A stretch of DNA of 64,000 bases from JAEUPI01 sp046348365 (GTDB taxonomy: Bacteria; Pseudomonadota; Gammaproteobacteria; Burkholderiales; Burkholderiaceae_C), in NCBI GenBank assembly GCA_046348365.1, contig JAXMEL010000004.1, forward strand, positions 1 to 64,000, read 5' to 3'. The notes beneath the pieces are model-generated. The model saw nothing but the letters and a program-made list of their open reading frames with translations. It made no database searches and was not told the DNA's origin. The position numbers were made by a program, and so were the translations under genes. Below are positions 33,163 to 42,870 of this stretch, piece after piece (position 1 is the stretch's first letter; each line of letters opens with the position of its first letter).

Positions 33163-34097
33163 GACCCGTACCGGCGTTCGTGATCGCCATGGTGTCTGCG
33201 TTGACCACGCTCGTTTCCGGCAGCGCGGATGCGCAAACCACCGCCGACGCTCGCCTTCGCGAGGTCCAGTACGACGCCCGTGCGGTCGTGACGGTGCCGG
33301 TCAAGCGCGGCGTCGTCACGCACATCGTCCTCGCCGCTGACGAAGCCATTGCCGAGGTCGGCTCGGGTCTGGGCGGTGATTGCAGCAAGGCCGATGCGGT
33401 GTGGTGCATCGCGGCGCAAGCCGGTGGACGCAGCCTGTTCGTCAAGCCGAAGTCCGGTGCCTCGGCGCCGAACAACCTGGCCGTCGTCACCGACCGGCGC
33501 ACGCACTCGTTCCGCTTCATCGTGCTGCCGGACGGCGATGCCAGGCCGGCGGTGTATCGCTTGTCGGTGAGGCCCCCGACGATCGTGCCGGCCCGGCCGC
33601 CTGGACCCATCGCGACTGCACCGGAACTGCCCGCTGTAGCGCTGTTGCTGGCGTCGCCTCCGCCGCCTTCTGCACCGCCGCCGGAGACCATCGTCGCCGA
33701 GCGGCTCAAGGCGCAACCCGCGTTGCTGAACTCGGCCTACTCGATCGCCGAAGGCAAGGCTTCCGAGGACATCGTGCCGACGCTCGTCTTCGACGACGGA
33801 CGCTTCACGTACTTCCGGTTCCCTGGCAACCGCGAGGTGCCGGCCGTGTTCCATGTGCTAGGCGACGGCAGCGAAACGCTCGTGAACTCGCGGATGGAAG
33901 ACGACCTGCTCGTCGTGGACCGCGTGAGCCGCCGGCTGATGCTGCGCGCGGGTTCCGCCGTCGTGGGCGTCTGGAACGACGCCTTCGACATCGACGGCGT
34001 TCCGCCCACGGGTGGAACGACGGTGCCGGGCGTCGAGCGAACGATGAAGGCCGAGGCGCCAACGTCGGCCGGCAAGGCGCGGGAGGGCTCGCGATGA
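33159..34097 (+). CDS. virB9: VirB9-like core-complex protein
   Basis: A 312-residue periplasmic protein. Signal peptide (VSALTTLVSGSADAQ), an N-terminal domain with LREVQYDARAVVTVPVKRGVVTHIVLAADEAI and GLGGDCSKADAVWCIAA, a Pro-rich linker (ASPPPPSAPPPETI) and a C-terminal beta domain (FDDGRFTYFRFPGNREVPAVFHV, then DDLLVVDRVSRRLMLRAGSAVVGVWNDAF). VirB9 forms the outer-membrane core ring with VirB10. Overlaps both neighbours by 4 bases. Confidence 0.92.
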   Translation: MRPVPAFVIAMVSALTTLVSGSADAQTTADARLREVQYDARAVVTVPVKRGVVTHIVLAADEAIAEVGSGLGGDCSKADAVWCIAAQAGGRSLFVKPKSGASAPNNLAVVTDRRTHSFRFIVLPDGDARPAVYRLSVRPPTIVPARPPGPIATAPELPAVALLLASPPPPSAPPPETIVAERLKAQPALLNSAYSIAEGKASEDIVPTLVFDDGRFTYFRFPGNREVPAVFHVLGDGSETLVNSRMEDDLLVVDRVSRRLMLRAGSAVVGVWNDAFDIDGVPPTGGTTVPGVERTMKAEAPTSAGKAREGSR

Positions 34098-35548
34098 ACG
34101 CCCGGACCGAACAACCGGACGACGACCGCCCAGGTTTGCCTGGCGCAGGCGTGATTCAGCCGCTGCCCGGTGAGGCGGGTATCCCCGACGTCGAAGAGCG
34201 CGTGCGCCAGCCGATGTCAAAGAAGGGGCTGCTCGCCGTGGGCCTGCTGGTGCTGTCGATCGTCGCAGTCGCAGCGTTCGGGATCGTCCGGCTCACCAGC
34301 GGCAAGAAGGCCGAAGACGCCGAGACGAAGCTAGCGAGCAACCGGCCTAGCGCGGCAACGACGGAGCCTCGCAAGCTCGAGGTGCCCGTCGCGCGCGCGG
34401 CAGCCGCGCCCGTCGTGCCCGCATCGGCACCCGCACCGCGCATCCCGGCGCTCGTGCCGACGGCCGAAGAGCTCGCCGAGCCGATCGGCGTTCGCCGCAG
34501 CGGACAGTCGTCGCCTACGGGTGGGACACCCAAGGTGATGCCCCCGGAAGATGCACCCGTTTTGCTGGTCACGAGCCGGCCCGCTGCACCGGCCGCGCCG
34601 GCTGCCGCCGCCACTGCGTCTCGACTCGATGCGAGTCGGGCGCAGGAGCCAGAGCCCCAGACCGGCGGCACCGATCCCCTCGACCAAACGCGTCAGAACC
34701 TTGATGCCTACCAGCGACAGCTGCAGGCCCTGCTCAACGACCTGACGCGCACTGCGACAGCGGCCGTGGGCGGCACGCCTTCGGGCGCACCTGTCGGGGC
34801 GCCCCCTATGGGAGTGCCGCCGACGGCGGGCCTTCCGCCTCTTGTCACTGGCGTCCCGTCTGGTGCCCTGTTCAGCGGCACCCTTCAAGGGTCGGCAACG
34901 CCGCGCGTGGCCGCCACGACCCTCGGCAACCGCAGCCTGACGCTGCCCAAGGGGACGGCCTTCACCTGCGCGCTGAAGACCAAGGTCATCAGTGCGGCCT
35001 CGGGCCTCGTCGGCTGCCAGGTGCAGCGCAACGTCTACAGCGACGACGGCCGCGTGCTGCTGATCGAGCGAGGCTCGCATCTCGACGGCGAGTACCGCAT
35101 CGCCTCGGTGCGCGCCGGCACGGTGCGCATCCCGGTGCTGTGGACGCGCATCCGCACGCCCAACGGCATCACCGTCGAGATCGAGTCGCCCGGCACCGGG
35201 CAGCTCGGCGAGTCGGGCATCGACGGCTATGTGGACAACCGCTGGGGCGAGCGCATCGGCGCGGCGATGCTGCTGTCGCTGATCGACGACTCGGTCAAGC
35301 TGGTCATCCAGAACCAGGCCAATGAGTCGAACGCGACGAACGCCAACACGGTCGTGCTGCCCTCGACGACGGCCAACACCAGCAAGTTGGCCGAGAAGGT
35401 GCTGGAGAGCACCATCAACATTCCGCCGCTCATCTACCAGAACCAGGGCGGCATCGTCGGCATCTACGTCGCGCGCGACGTGGACTTCTCGTCGGTGTAC
35501 GAACTGCGGCCGACCGCGTTCGAAGGTCCGAAGGCGAGCAAGCCATGA
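34094..35548 (+). CDS. virB10: VirB10-like core-complex protein
   Basis: About 484 residues: cytosolic N terminus, membrane helix (KGLLAVGLLVLSIVAVAAFGIV), a long Pro/Ala linker and the C-terminal beta-barrel with an outer-membrane helix loop (LTLPKGTAFTCALKTKVISAASGLVGCQVQRNVYSDDGRVLLIERGSHLDGEY onward) and STANTSKLAEKVLESTINIPPLIY. The end is complete here (RDVDFSSVYELRP), unlike the copy at 56187-57578. VirB10 spans both membranes and senses ATP use by VirB4, VirB11 and VirD4. Confidence 0.93.
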   Translation: MNARTEQPDDDRPGLPGAGVIQPLPGEAGIPDVEERVRQPMSKKGLLAVGLLVLSIVAVAAFGIVRLTSGKKAEDAETKLASNRPSAATTEPRKLEVPVARAAAAPVVPASAPAPRIPALVPTAEELAEPIGVRRSGQSSPTGGTPKVMPPEDAPVLLVTSRPAAPAAPAAAATASRLDASRAQEPEPQTGGTDPLDQTRQNLDAYQRQLQALLNDLTRTATAAVGGTPSGAPVGAPPMGVPPTAGLPPLVTGVPSGALFSGTLQGSATPRVAATTLGNRSLTLPKGTAFTCALKTKVISAASGLVGCQVQRNVYSDDGRVLLIERGSHLDGEYRIASVRAGTVRIPVLWTRIRTPNGITVEIESPGTGQLGESGIDGYVDNRWGERIGAAMLLSLIDDSVKLVIQNQANESNATNANTVVLPSTTANTSKLAEKVLESTINIPPLIYQNQGGIVGIYVARDVDFSSVYELRPTAFEGPKASKP

Positions 35549-36666
35549 GCGCGCAAACGATCGGGACCACACCCGAAGTGGCCGAAGGCGCCGAGTGGCA
35601 AGGCGACGCCACGTCGGTCGTCGAGTTCCTGCGACCCCTGCGGGAACAGCTCGACGCGGAAGGCGTGCTCGAGGTCTGCGTCAACCGGCCCGGCGAGTTG
35701 CTGGTGGAGACCGTGACGGGTTGGCGTGCCGTTGCTGCTCCTGGCATGACGCTCGAGCGCTGCCTCTCGCTCGCGACCGCAGTCGCCACCTACTGCGACC
35801 AGCAGGTCAACCAGGAACGCCCGCTGCTCTCGGCCACGCTGCCCAGCGGCGAGCGCATCCAGTTCGTCATTCCGCCGGCGGTCACGCGCGGCACCGTCTC
35901 GATCACGGTGCGCAAGCCCTCGGACCTGATCAAGCGGCTCGACGACTTTGAGCGGGACGGCCTCTTCGAGCGCACTGCGACGGTCAGCCACACCGCGACC
36001 TGCGATCTGCTGCCCTTCGAGCGTGAGCTGGTCGAGCTGAAGAACGCGCGCCGCTACGCCGACTTCCTGCGCCTGGCCGTGCGCCGCCACCAGACCATCG
36101 TCGTCAGCGGCAAGACCGGCTCGGGCAAGACTACCTTCATGAAGGGCTTGGTCGAGGAAGTGCCGAAGCACGAGCGGCTCATCACAATCCAGGACACGTC
36201 GGAGCTGACGCTGCCGAACCACCCGAACGTGGTTCATCTGTTCTACAGCAAGGACGCGCAGGGCTTGGCCAAGGTGACGGCCAAGTCGCTGCTCGAAGCG
36301 TGCCTTCGCATGAAGCCCGACCGCATCTTCCTGGCCGAGGTGCGCGGCGACGAGTGCTTCTACTTCGTTCGGCTGGCGGCCTCGGGCCACCCGGGCAGCA
36401 TCACGAGCGTTCATGCCGGCAGCTGCGCGCTCGCCTTCGAGCAGATGTCGCTGATGATCCGCGAGAGCGGCGCCGGCGGCGGACTGCGCATGGACGAGAT
36501 CAAGTGGCTGCTCGGCGTCGTCGTCGACGTGGTCGTGCAGTTCGATCGCGACGAGCGTGGGCGCTTCATCTCCGAGCTGTTCTACGAGCCGCGACGGCAG
36601 CGGCTGGCTCGGTGGGACGACGCGGTCACGGGCAACGCCGCGTCGGGCGAGCAGAGGCGAACTTGA
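35545..36666 (+). CDS. virB11: VirB11-like traffic ATPase
   Basis: A 373-residue secretion ATPase. N-terminal domain with EVCVNRPGELLVET, catalytic domain with Walker A VSGKTGSGKTTFMKGL near 187, Asp box-like TIQDTSELTL, Walker B DRIFLAEVRGDECFYF and the His box ASGHPGSITSVHAG. Hexameric, it works in the cytoplasm at the base of the channel and switches between pilus building and DNA export. Overlaps virB10 and touches virD4. This gene has no counterpart in the second operon within the window. Confidence 0.94.
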   Translation: MSAQTIGTTPEVAEGAEWQGDATSVVEFLRPLREQLDAEGVLEVCVNRPGELLVETVTGWRAVAAPGMTLERCLSLATAVATYCDQQVNQERPLLSATLPSGERIQFVIPPAVTRGTVSITVRKPSDLIKRLDDFERDGLFERTATVSHTATCDLLPFERELVELKNARRYADFLRLAVRRHQTIVVSGKTGSGKTTFMKGLVEEVPKHERLITIQDTSELTLPNHPNVVHLFYSKDAQGLAKVTAKSLLEACLRMKPDRIFLAEVRGDECFYFVRLAASGHPGSITSVHAGSCALAFEQMSLMIRESGAGGGLRMDEIKWLLGVVVDVVVQFDRDERGRFISELFYEPRRQRLARWDDAVTGNAASGEQRRT

Positions 36667-38684
36667 TGAGCGCCGTCGCGTCGCTACCGATGACGAGCTG
36701 GTCCACGGGTCGGCGCGTCGCCGCCTGGGGCTTCGGCGCCATCGCCTTCGGCTTGCTGTGCGTCGCGGCGGTGTACTTGTCCGCGGTGCTGTTCCTGCTG
36801 GCCAACAAGGCGAACCCGGGCCAGGCGCGGTTGACGAGCATCGTCGCCTATTGGCAGCTCTACGCCAACGACGCGGCGCTGCGCAAGAAGCTCGTCGGGT
36901 CCATCGCCGTGTCGGGCGTTTCGATGGTCATCGTGCTGCCGGCGGTGCTTGTGGCGGCGTCGCGGCGGCGCCGGCCGCTGCATGGCGATGCGCGGTTTGC
37001 GACGGCGAGCGAAGTCGCGCACGCCGGACTGCTCGGCGGCCGGCTGCCGGGGCCCAGCATCCTCGTGGGCCGCTTCGGCAAGCGCTTCCTGGCCCTGCCG
37101 GGGCAGCTCTCCGTCATGCTGTCCGCGCCGACTCGCAGCGGCAAGGGCGTCGGGGTCGTGATCCCCAACCTGCTCAACTGGCCCGACTCGGTGGTGGTGC
37201 TCGACATCAAGGGCGAGAACTTCGACGTGACGGCCGGCTACCGGGCGGCGCACGGGCAGGCGGTGTATGCCTTCTCGCCCTTCGACGAAGGCGCGCGCAG
37301 CCACCGTTGGAACCCGCTGAGCACGGTGCGCACGAGCCCGCTGCACCGCGTCGGCGACTTGCTCGCCATCGGCCAGGTCTTCTTCCCCAACGACGGCGGC
37401 AGCACGTCGTCCGAAGCCTTCTTCAATGACCAGGCGCGCAACCTGTTCCTCGGCATCGGGCTGTACCTGCTGGAGACGCCGGAGCTGCCGCGCACGATCG
37501 GCGAGATGCTGCGCCAGTCGTCGGGCAGGGGGCAGCCTCTGAAGGACCACTTCACGGCGACGATCAAGCAGCGCGCGGAGGACGGCAAGCCACTGTCCGA
37601 CGAGTGCGTGGATGCGCTGCAGCGGCTGCTGTCGAACTCCGAGAACACGCTGTCGAGCATCGTCTCGACCTTCAATGCGCCGCTGGTGATCTTTGCGGAT
37701 GCGGTGGTCGATGCGGCCACCAGCGCTGACGACTTCCGGCTCGAGGACGTGCGGCGGCGACGGATGTCGGTCTACGTGCGCATCCCGCCGAACCGGCTGG
37801 CCAACGCCCGGCCGCTGCTGAACCTGTTCTTTTCGCAGCTCGTCAGCCTGAACACGCGCACCCTGCCAACCCAGGACAAGGCGCTGTCGGTGCAGTGCCT
37901 GCTCGTCAACGACGAGTTCACGGCAATGGGCCGCGTCGGCATTATCAGCTCGGCCGCCGCCTTCCTCGCCGGATACAACCTGCGGCTGCTGACCGTCGTA
38001 CAGGCGATGTCGCAGCTCGACGCGGTCTACGGCGAGAAGGAAGCGCGGACCTTCGCGACCAACCACGGGTTGCAGATCCTCTACGCGCCGCGCGAGCAGC
38101 GCGACGCCGACGAGTACAGCGCGATGCTCGGGCACTTCACCGAGCGCGCGACGTCGCGCGGACGCAGCCGTTCCTTCAGCGGACGCGGCCAGACGACGGT
38201 CAGCCGCAACGAGTCCGAGCAGCGTCGGGCGCTGCTGCTGCCGCAGGAGTTCAAGGAACTCGGCTCCGAGCGGCTCGTGATCGTGATGGAGAACTGCAAG
38301 CCGATCCTCGGCGAGAAGATCCGATACCACCGCGAGAAGGTGTTCAAGCCGCGGCTGCTGCCGCCGCCTTCAGTACCGGCGATCGACACGAACCTGCACT
38401 TCGCCAGAGTGCAGCGGCGCTGGACGTGGGCGCCCGACGAGATCGATGCCGACGAGAGCCTGCGCTTCGAGCAATTCGCATTCGACCCGTCGCAGGTGCC
38501 GGACTTCGCGGCGGCCGAGAGCGAGGTGGACATCCGCACGGTCGTCGAACAGTTCCTGAACGGCACGCTCGTTCCCGGCCCCGCCGGCGGCCTTGTCGAG
38601 AGAGCCGACCCTGATGCCATCGACAGGCCGGCCGAGCCCGATGCCGGCCCGCAACCTCGTGCAACCGAAGAGGTGACGCCATGA
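36666..38684 (+). CDS. virD4: VirD4-like coupling protein
   Basis: A 672-residue type IV coupling protein. Two N-terminal membrane helices (GFGAIAFGLLCVAAVYLSAVLFLL and VSMVIVLPAVLVAA) precede the ATPase with Walker A APTRSGKGVGVVIPNL near 153, DIKGENFDVTAGYR and Walker B LLVNDEFTAMGRVGIISSA. It recruits the relaxosome to the channel. The ATG shares a base with the virB11 stop. Its presence in the operon indicates conjugative DNA transfer rather than effector export. Confidence 0.93.
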   Translation: MSAVASLPMTSWSTGRRVAAWGFGAIAFGLLCVAAVYLSAVLFLLANKANPGQARLTSIVAYWQLYANDAALRKKLVGSIAVSGVSMVIVLPAVLVAASRRRRPLHGDARFATASEVAHAGLLGGRLPGPSILVGRFGKRFLALPGQLSVMLSAPTRSGKGVGVVIPNLLNWPDSVVVLDIKGENFDVTAGYRAAHGQAVYAFSPFDEGARSHRWNPLSTVRTSPLHRVGDLLAIGQVFFPNDGGSTSSEAFFNDQARNLFLGIGLYLLETPELPRTIGEMLRQSSGRGQPLKDHFTATIKQRAEDGKPLSDECVDALQRLLSNSENTLSSIVSTFNAPLVIFADAVVDAATSADDFRLEDVRRRRMSVYVRIPPNRLANARPLLNLFFSQLVSLNTRTLPTQDKALSVQCLLVNDEFTAMGRVGIISSAAAFLAGYNLRLLTVVQAMSQLDAVYGEKEARTFATNHGLQILYAPREQRDADEYSAMLGHFTERATSRGRSRSFSGRGQTTVSRNESEQRRALLLPQEFKELGSERLVIVMENCKPILGEKIRYHREKVFKPRLLPPPSVPAIDTNLHFARVQRRWTWAPDEIDADESLRFEQFAFDPSQVPDFAAAESEVDIRTVVEQFLNGTLVPGPAGGLVERADPDAIDRPAEPDAGPQPRATEEVTP

Positions 38685-39367
38685 CCCGACCCTCGATGCT
38701 GCTGCCCTGGCTGCCGTGGCTGCTGCTCGTCTCCTCGTGTAGCACGCCGCCGAAGCCCCCGACTGTCGATGAGTCGCGCCGCCGGCCGGTGAACGCGGCG
38801 ATGGCGGTCGAGCTGCAGTCGTGCCGCAGCGACCTGGAGAACACGCGCATCCTCGCCAAAGAAAGCGTGCGCAGCGCGGAAGCCAGCAGCCAGGCCGTGG
38901 CTCGCATGGTGCAGCAGCAGCACCTGCTGGTGCGAGGCATCGAGACCCACGCCGCCGAAGCGGACCGACTCAAGCGCAACCTGCTGGTGCCGGTGCTGTT
39001 CGCGTTCGGAAGCACGCAGTTCGCGGTGCCGGATGCCGACTCGGCGCGAATCGTCGAGGAAGCGCGCGCCGCACCGTTGGTGATCCTGCGCGGCCGCACG
39101 GATGGCACCGCCGAGTCCGTCGCGGAAAGCACCATCGCGCGGCAGCGCGCCGCAGCCGTCGAATCCTGGCTCGTGCAGGCAGGCGTCGACCGTGCGCGCA
39201 TCCGCACGACCTGGCAGCCGGTCGGCGATCACGCCGCCGACAACTCGACCCCTGGCGGCCGAACGCTCAATCGCCGCGTCGAGATCGAGATCTATCGCGC
39301 AGCGCCCATCGTCGCTGCACCGGGTGCGCTCGATACGACGCTCGCTCAGCGGCCGGTGATCGACTGA
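38681..39367 (+). CDS. OmpA-like lipoprotein linked to the T4SS operon
   Basis: A 228-residue protein with a lipobox (LLLVSSCSTPP), a coiled stretch (DLENTRILAKESVRSAEASSQAVARM) and a degenerate OmpA/Pal-like domain (LVPVLFAFGSTQFAVPDADSARIV, then ILRGRTDGTAESVAESTIARQRAAAVESWLVQAG and NRRVEIEIYR). It overlaps the virD4 stop by 4 bases. It may anchor the transfer apparatus to peptidoglycan or the outer membrane; a dedicated VirB7 is lacking, and this lipoprotein is a candidate for part of that role. Inference. Confidence 0.75.
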   Translation: MTRPSMLLPWLPWLLLVSSCSTPPKPPTVDESRRRPVNAAMAVELQSCRSDLENTRILAKESVRSAEASSQAVARMVQQQHLLVRGIETHAAEADRLKRNLLVPVLFAFGSTQFAVPDADSARIVEEARAAPLVILRGRTDGTAESVAESTIARQRAAAVESWLVQAGVDRARIRTTWQPVGDHAADNSTPGGRTLNRRVEIEIYRAAPIVAAPGALDTTLAQRPVID

Positions 39368-39405
39368 CTCCAGCGATCGATCCCGACCACAAACCGGAGG
39401 CCCAC

Positions 39406-40500
39406 ATGGATGACTCTCGTGAATCGCGCTACTGGACCGGCAAGGGTGGCACCGTCGAGCCCGGTGATCGCGTCGCGGTCGCGAAGGCTACGTTCCAGAC
39501 GCCGGACCCGGCCGACGGACCGCGCTTCGAGCTGCGCGACGCGACGACGGATCTGATCTACCACGCGAAAAGTTTCGACGACATGGTCGTCAAGGCCGAC
39601 CGCGTCGGTGCGTTGCGCTTCACTTCGATCGACGAGCAGGGCAAGCGCAGCTTCGTCAACAAGGTCGATGGCGCCTGGCAACGGCCGCCCTGGCTGCGAC
39701 CGGAGTCGCGCGAGCATGAGTCACCGGCCCCGCCGTCGAAGCAAGCGACCCAGAACGCCAAGGTGCCGCTGACACCCGCGGTGAGTCCCGAAGCCGTCGT
39801 CGCGCGCATCGACGAGCAGGCCGAGCGCACCGCGCTCGTCGCCCGGCTCGAGGCTGCGCTCAACGAGCGTTACGTCATCAAGCGCGCGATGGTCTCCATC
39901 AACGACCATCCGGTAGGGCAGACCGAATACCGGTTCCGGGGCGACACGTCGCGCGTCGCCTTCACCGAATCGACCTTCAAGCTCGCGACCGACACCAACA
40001 GCCCGTCGGTCGCCCGCTCGATGGTCGACGTCGCCGAGGCCCGGGACTGGAAGGCGCTGCGGGTCTCGGGGCACGAGGAGTTTCGGCGGATGGTCTGGTT
40101 CGAGGCCTCGCTGCGCGGCGTGAAGACGATCGGCTACGAACCGATGCCGAGCGACGTGGCTTGGCTGCGCAGCGAGCGCGAGGCGCGTCAGGTGAACAAG
40201 ATCGAGCTCACGAGCGCAGCTTCCGCGCCGGCTGCCGCCACCAAGACCTCGGCGCGCGGCAGCGGCAGCCGCAAGACGGTGCTCGCTGCGATCGAGGCCG
40301 TACTCGTTGCGCAGCGCGTGCCGGAGAAGCGGCGCGAGGCGATCATGGCCGCGGCGGCCGACAACCTGGCCAAGCGCCTGGCCGCTGGCGAGGTCCACAA
40401 GGTCAAGGTGTACGACAAGGCAGCGCCGCAGCAGCAGCCGGTAGTACGGCCGGTGCCCGAGCAGCAGCGTGCGCGTGATCGCACCGCGCACGTGCGCTGA
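39406..40500 (+). CDS. LPD7-domain protein (conjugal transfer accessory)
   Basis: A 364-residue soluble protein. Residues about 125-235 match the large polyvalent protein-associated domain 7 (LVARLEAALNERYVIKRAMVSINDHPVGQTEYRFRGDTSRVAFTESTFKLATDTNSPSVARSMVDVAEARDWKALRVSGHEEFRRMVWFEASLRGVKTIGYEPMPSD). Such domains occur at the end of relaxases and in proteins delivered with DNA. The C-terminal third is basic. GGAGG precedes the ATG. No catalytic Tyr or metal site of a relaxase is visible, so it is an accessory protein or an injected factor. Its motif was read from the sequence, not searched. Confidence 0.75.
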   Translation: MDDSRESRYWTGKGGTVEPGDRVAVAKATFQTPDPADGPRFELRDATTDLIYHAKSFDDMVVKADRVGALRFTSIDEQGKRSFVNKVDGAWQRPPWLRPESREHESPAPPSKQATQNAKVPLTPAVSPEAVVARIDEQAERTALVARLEAALNERYVIKRAMVSINDHPVGQTEYRFRGDTSRVAFTESTFKLATDTNSPSVARSMVDVAEARDWKALRVSGHEEFRRMVWFEASLRGVKTIGYEPMPSDVAWLRSEREARQVNKIELTSAASAPAAATKTSARGSGSRKTVLAAIEAVLVAQRVPEKRREAIMAAAADNLAKRLAAGEVHKVKVYDKAAPQQQPVVRPVPEQQRARDRTAHVR

Positions 40501-40521
40501 ACCTGGAGAGGCGGCCATCCC

Positions 40522-41751
40522 GTGGGCATCTACCTGTTCGGCACGCGGCGGGTGGAGAGCGACGACGAAACGTTCGCGAACGCCCTGGCCGCGGCGCACG
40601 CCGACCGCATGCGGCCGAAGTGCCTGTGTCTCGTGCAAGGCATCGAGATGTACGTGGCCCGCTTGGCGGGCACGGATGCAGGCTTCATCGTCAAGCGCAT
40701 GCCGGGCACCGGCAGTCGGCACGCGCCGGACTGCCCCTCGTACGAACCACCGCCGGAAGCATCCGGCCTCGGTCAGCTGCTCGGTACCGCGATCAAGGAA
40801 GACCCGGCGACCGGCGAGACGGCGCTCCGGCTCGGGTTCTCGATGTCGAAGCTCGGCGGGCGTGCGACGATCCCGGCGCCCGGAGCGCCGTCGGACAGCG
40901 TGGCGTCGGACGGCAGCAAGCTCTCGTTGCGGGCTCTGCTGCACTACCTGTGGGACGAGGCCGCGTTGACTCGCTGGCAGCCAGGCTTTGCCGGCAAGCG
41001 CAGCTGGGGCACGGTGCGCAAGCACCTTCTGCTGGCCGCCGAGAACAAGATCGCGCGTGGCGAGGCGCTGCGAAGCCGGCTCTACATCCCCGAGCCGTTC
41101 TCCATAGAGCAGCGCGATGCGCTCAACGTCCGCCGGGTAGCACAGTGGAGCCATGCCGTCGCGACACCGGGCAAGCCGCAGCATCTGATGCTGCTGATCG
41201 GCGAGGTGAAGGAGATCGTGCCCGCGCGATACGGCTACAAGGCGGTGATCAAGCACATGCCCGACCAGGCTTTCGCGCTCGACGAGCAGCTCTACCGGCG
41301 CCTAGGCCGGCGCTTCGACTCGGAACTGGCGCTCTGGGCTTCGGCCGATACCGTGCACATGGTCATGATCGCAACCTTCGGAGTGAGCGAGGCCGGCATC
41401 CCGACGATCGGCGAGATGTCGCTGATGCCGGTGACGCCGCAGTGGCTGCCGATCGAGGACTCATTCGAGCGGCAGCTGGTGGAGCACTTGGTCGCAGGCG
41501 GCCGGTCGTTCGTCAAGGGCCTTCGCTACAACTTGCCCCACGGCCAACGTGTGGCGGCAGCTACGCTGACCGACACGGGCGAGTCAGGGCGCATGCTGTT
41601 TGTCGTGCCGCGGGAAGGCGAGTGGTCAGCTGCAGGTGACGAGGACTTCGCGCGGTACGAGTGGGCTTGGCACCCCTCGTCGGAGGCGATCCCACGCCTG
41701 CCTCCACCAACGTGTCGGCCCCCGACTGGCGCAGTCGGTGCAGTTCGATAG
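40522..41751 (+). CDS. DUF1173 family protein
   Basis: A 409-residue soluble protein of DUF1173, common in the backbone of conjugative elements and of unknown function. Visible blocks are CLCLVQGIEMYVARLAGTDAGFIVKRMPGTG with GSRHAPDCPSY, SLRALLHYLWDEAALTRW, RSWGTVRKHLLLAA and PQHLMLLIGEVKEI. GTG start at 40522. Last gene of the transfer-operon direction before the cargo; a gap of 84 bases follows. Cys residues in the first block could form a small metal site, but this is a guess. Confidence 0.78.
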   Translation: MGIYLFGTRRVESDDETFANALAAAHADRMRPKCLCLVQGIEMYVARLAGTDAGFIVKRMPGTGSRHAPDCPSYEPPPEASGLGQLLGTAIKEDPATGETALRLGFSMSKLGGRATIPAPGAPSDSVASDGSKLSLRALLHYLWDEAALTRWQPGFAGKRSWGTVRKHLLLAAENKIARGEALRSRLYIPEPFSIEQRDALNVRRVAQWSHAVATPGKPQHLMLLIGEVKEIVPARYGYKAVIKHMPDQAFALDEQLYRRLGRRFDSELALWASADTVHMVMIATFGVSEAGIPTIGEMSLMPVTPQWLPIEDSFERQLVEHLVAGGRSFVKGLRYNLPHGQRVAAATLTDTGESGRMLFVVPREGEWSAAGDEDFARYEWAWHPSSEAIPRLPPPTCRPPTGAVGAVR

Positions 41752-41835
41752 TGTCCAACCTGCAGGGGAACATCCAGACTCTTCGAGGCACATGTTGATG
41801 TTGGGCGCCCATCTGCGCCATGCCGGCGGCCGGCA

Positions 41836-42870
41836 CTACCAGTGCAAACGAATCACCCAGAAGCCGGTCTTGCCACGCGGTTCGAAGACCACCATCACCT
41901 TCTTGAGCTGATCGCCTGAATACCCGAGCCACGACGAAATCACTTCGGTCTTTCGGCTCAACTGGCCTGAGTATTCCACGGCGACAGATGTCGGGATGTG
42001 CCCCACATGCTTCGCCAGATCGGTAAGCATGTCTGCTGTGGCTCCTGCTGCGAGATCAGCGATGGCGACGTGGTCTTCTTCGTACCGGTCGCCCTCGTCG
42101 ATCGCGCTTGTGCCGAAGCCGACTTGCTTCAATGGATGCGTGACGTAGCTGCTCGAAAATGTGGCGAGGAGGCCGCCGAGGTCTCGCGATGCGTTTGCGT
42201 TGGCAAGAAGTTCGTCTTCATCGGAAAACCAGTACACCTCCTGGCCTGCGATCGACAGTCCGCCCACCATGAGTCCGACCAGGTGCGCCACGAACAACGC
42301 GCGCTCGAAGGTGCGCGCGCTCCACTTGTGGTGAAGCGTCCTGGTATCTGGCCAGTTCGAGCGCAGCTCGTTTCCCCAGGAGAGATTCTTGACGGACTTG
42401 TGAACGGCGACGACAAGAAGCACGCCAGGAATCGCATCGGAGGCCTCGAGGAATGGAATCAGGGCCTGTTGCTTCTTGACGTCGTTGAGGCCCTTGAACG
42501 ACATCCGTCGGCCATCCGGCAGGTAGCGCTGGCGAACGCGAAGGCGCTCCATCTGCCAAGGCATCGAGTTGTCGACGTCCATGTAGAGCACGGCGGTGGT
42601 CTCGTACAGGCTTGCCACATGCGTCCCACCGTAGTCCGAGAACAAGTGGATCAGCGAGCCTGCCATGTCGCCAAGCGGCTCGCATCGCATGATCTTGTCC
42701 ATGGTGACAACCCACGGAAAGATAGGTTGTGAGATCGGCTTCCACCGGCTTGTGGTGATGACGAGCGGGCGTACCTTCAAGGATGTAGTCGGGCGCGATG
42801 CCTGACCGCCATACTCGCACAGCCACGTCAGCGACAGAGCGCCAGGAGTAGTCGATGCGAAAGCGGACAC
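41836..42870 (-). CDS. Possible DUF3800-like (RNase H fold) protein
   Basis: A 344-residue protein if the GTG at 42870 is used, about 288 if the ATG at 42702 is used; the longer frame overlaps the divergent TcmP-like gene by 16 bases. The order of motifs resembles DUF3800: an early acidic block (LIHLFSDYGGTH), VLLVVAVHKSVKNLSWG, a second acidic block (VYWFSDEDE) and a late DHVAIADLAAGATADML. Such proteins are thought to be RNase H-like nucleases in mobile elements. The fit is by eye and weak. Convergent with DUF1173 and divergent from the cassette, so it may or may not belong to it. Confidence 0.5.
   Translation of the reverse strand: MSAFASTTPGALSLTWLCEYGGQASRPTTSLKVRPLVITTSRWKPISQPIFPWVVTMDKIMRCEPLGDMAGSLIHLFSDYGGTHVASLYETTAVLYMDVDNSMPWQMERLRVRQRYLPDGRRMSFKGLNDVKKQQALIPFLEASDAIPGVLLVVAVHKSVKNLSWGNELRSNWPDTRTLHHKWSARTFERALFVAHLVGLMVGGLSIAGQEVYWFSDEDELLANANASRDLGGLLATFSSSYVTHPLKQVGFGTSAIDEGDRYEEDHVAIADLAAGATADMLTDLAKHVGHIPTSVAVEYSGQLSRKTEVISSWLGYSGDQLKKVMVVFEPRGKTGFWVIRLHW

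Noticed and set aside
39406..40500. The LPD7-domain gene considered as the relaxase of the element
   Set aside because: No relaxase Tyr motif or His-triad metal site is visible. The relaxase is probably outside the window.
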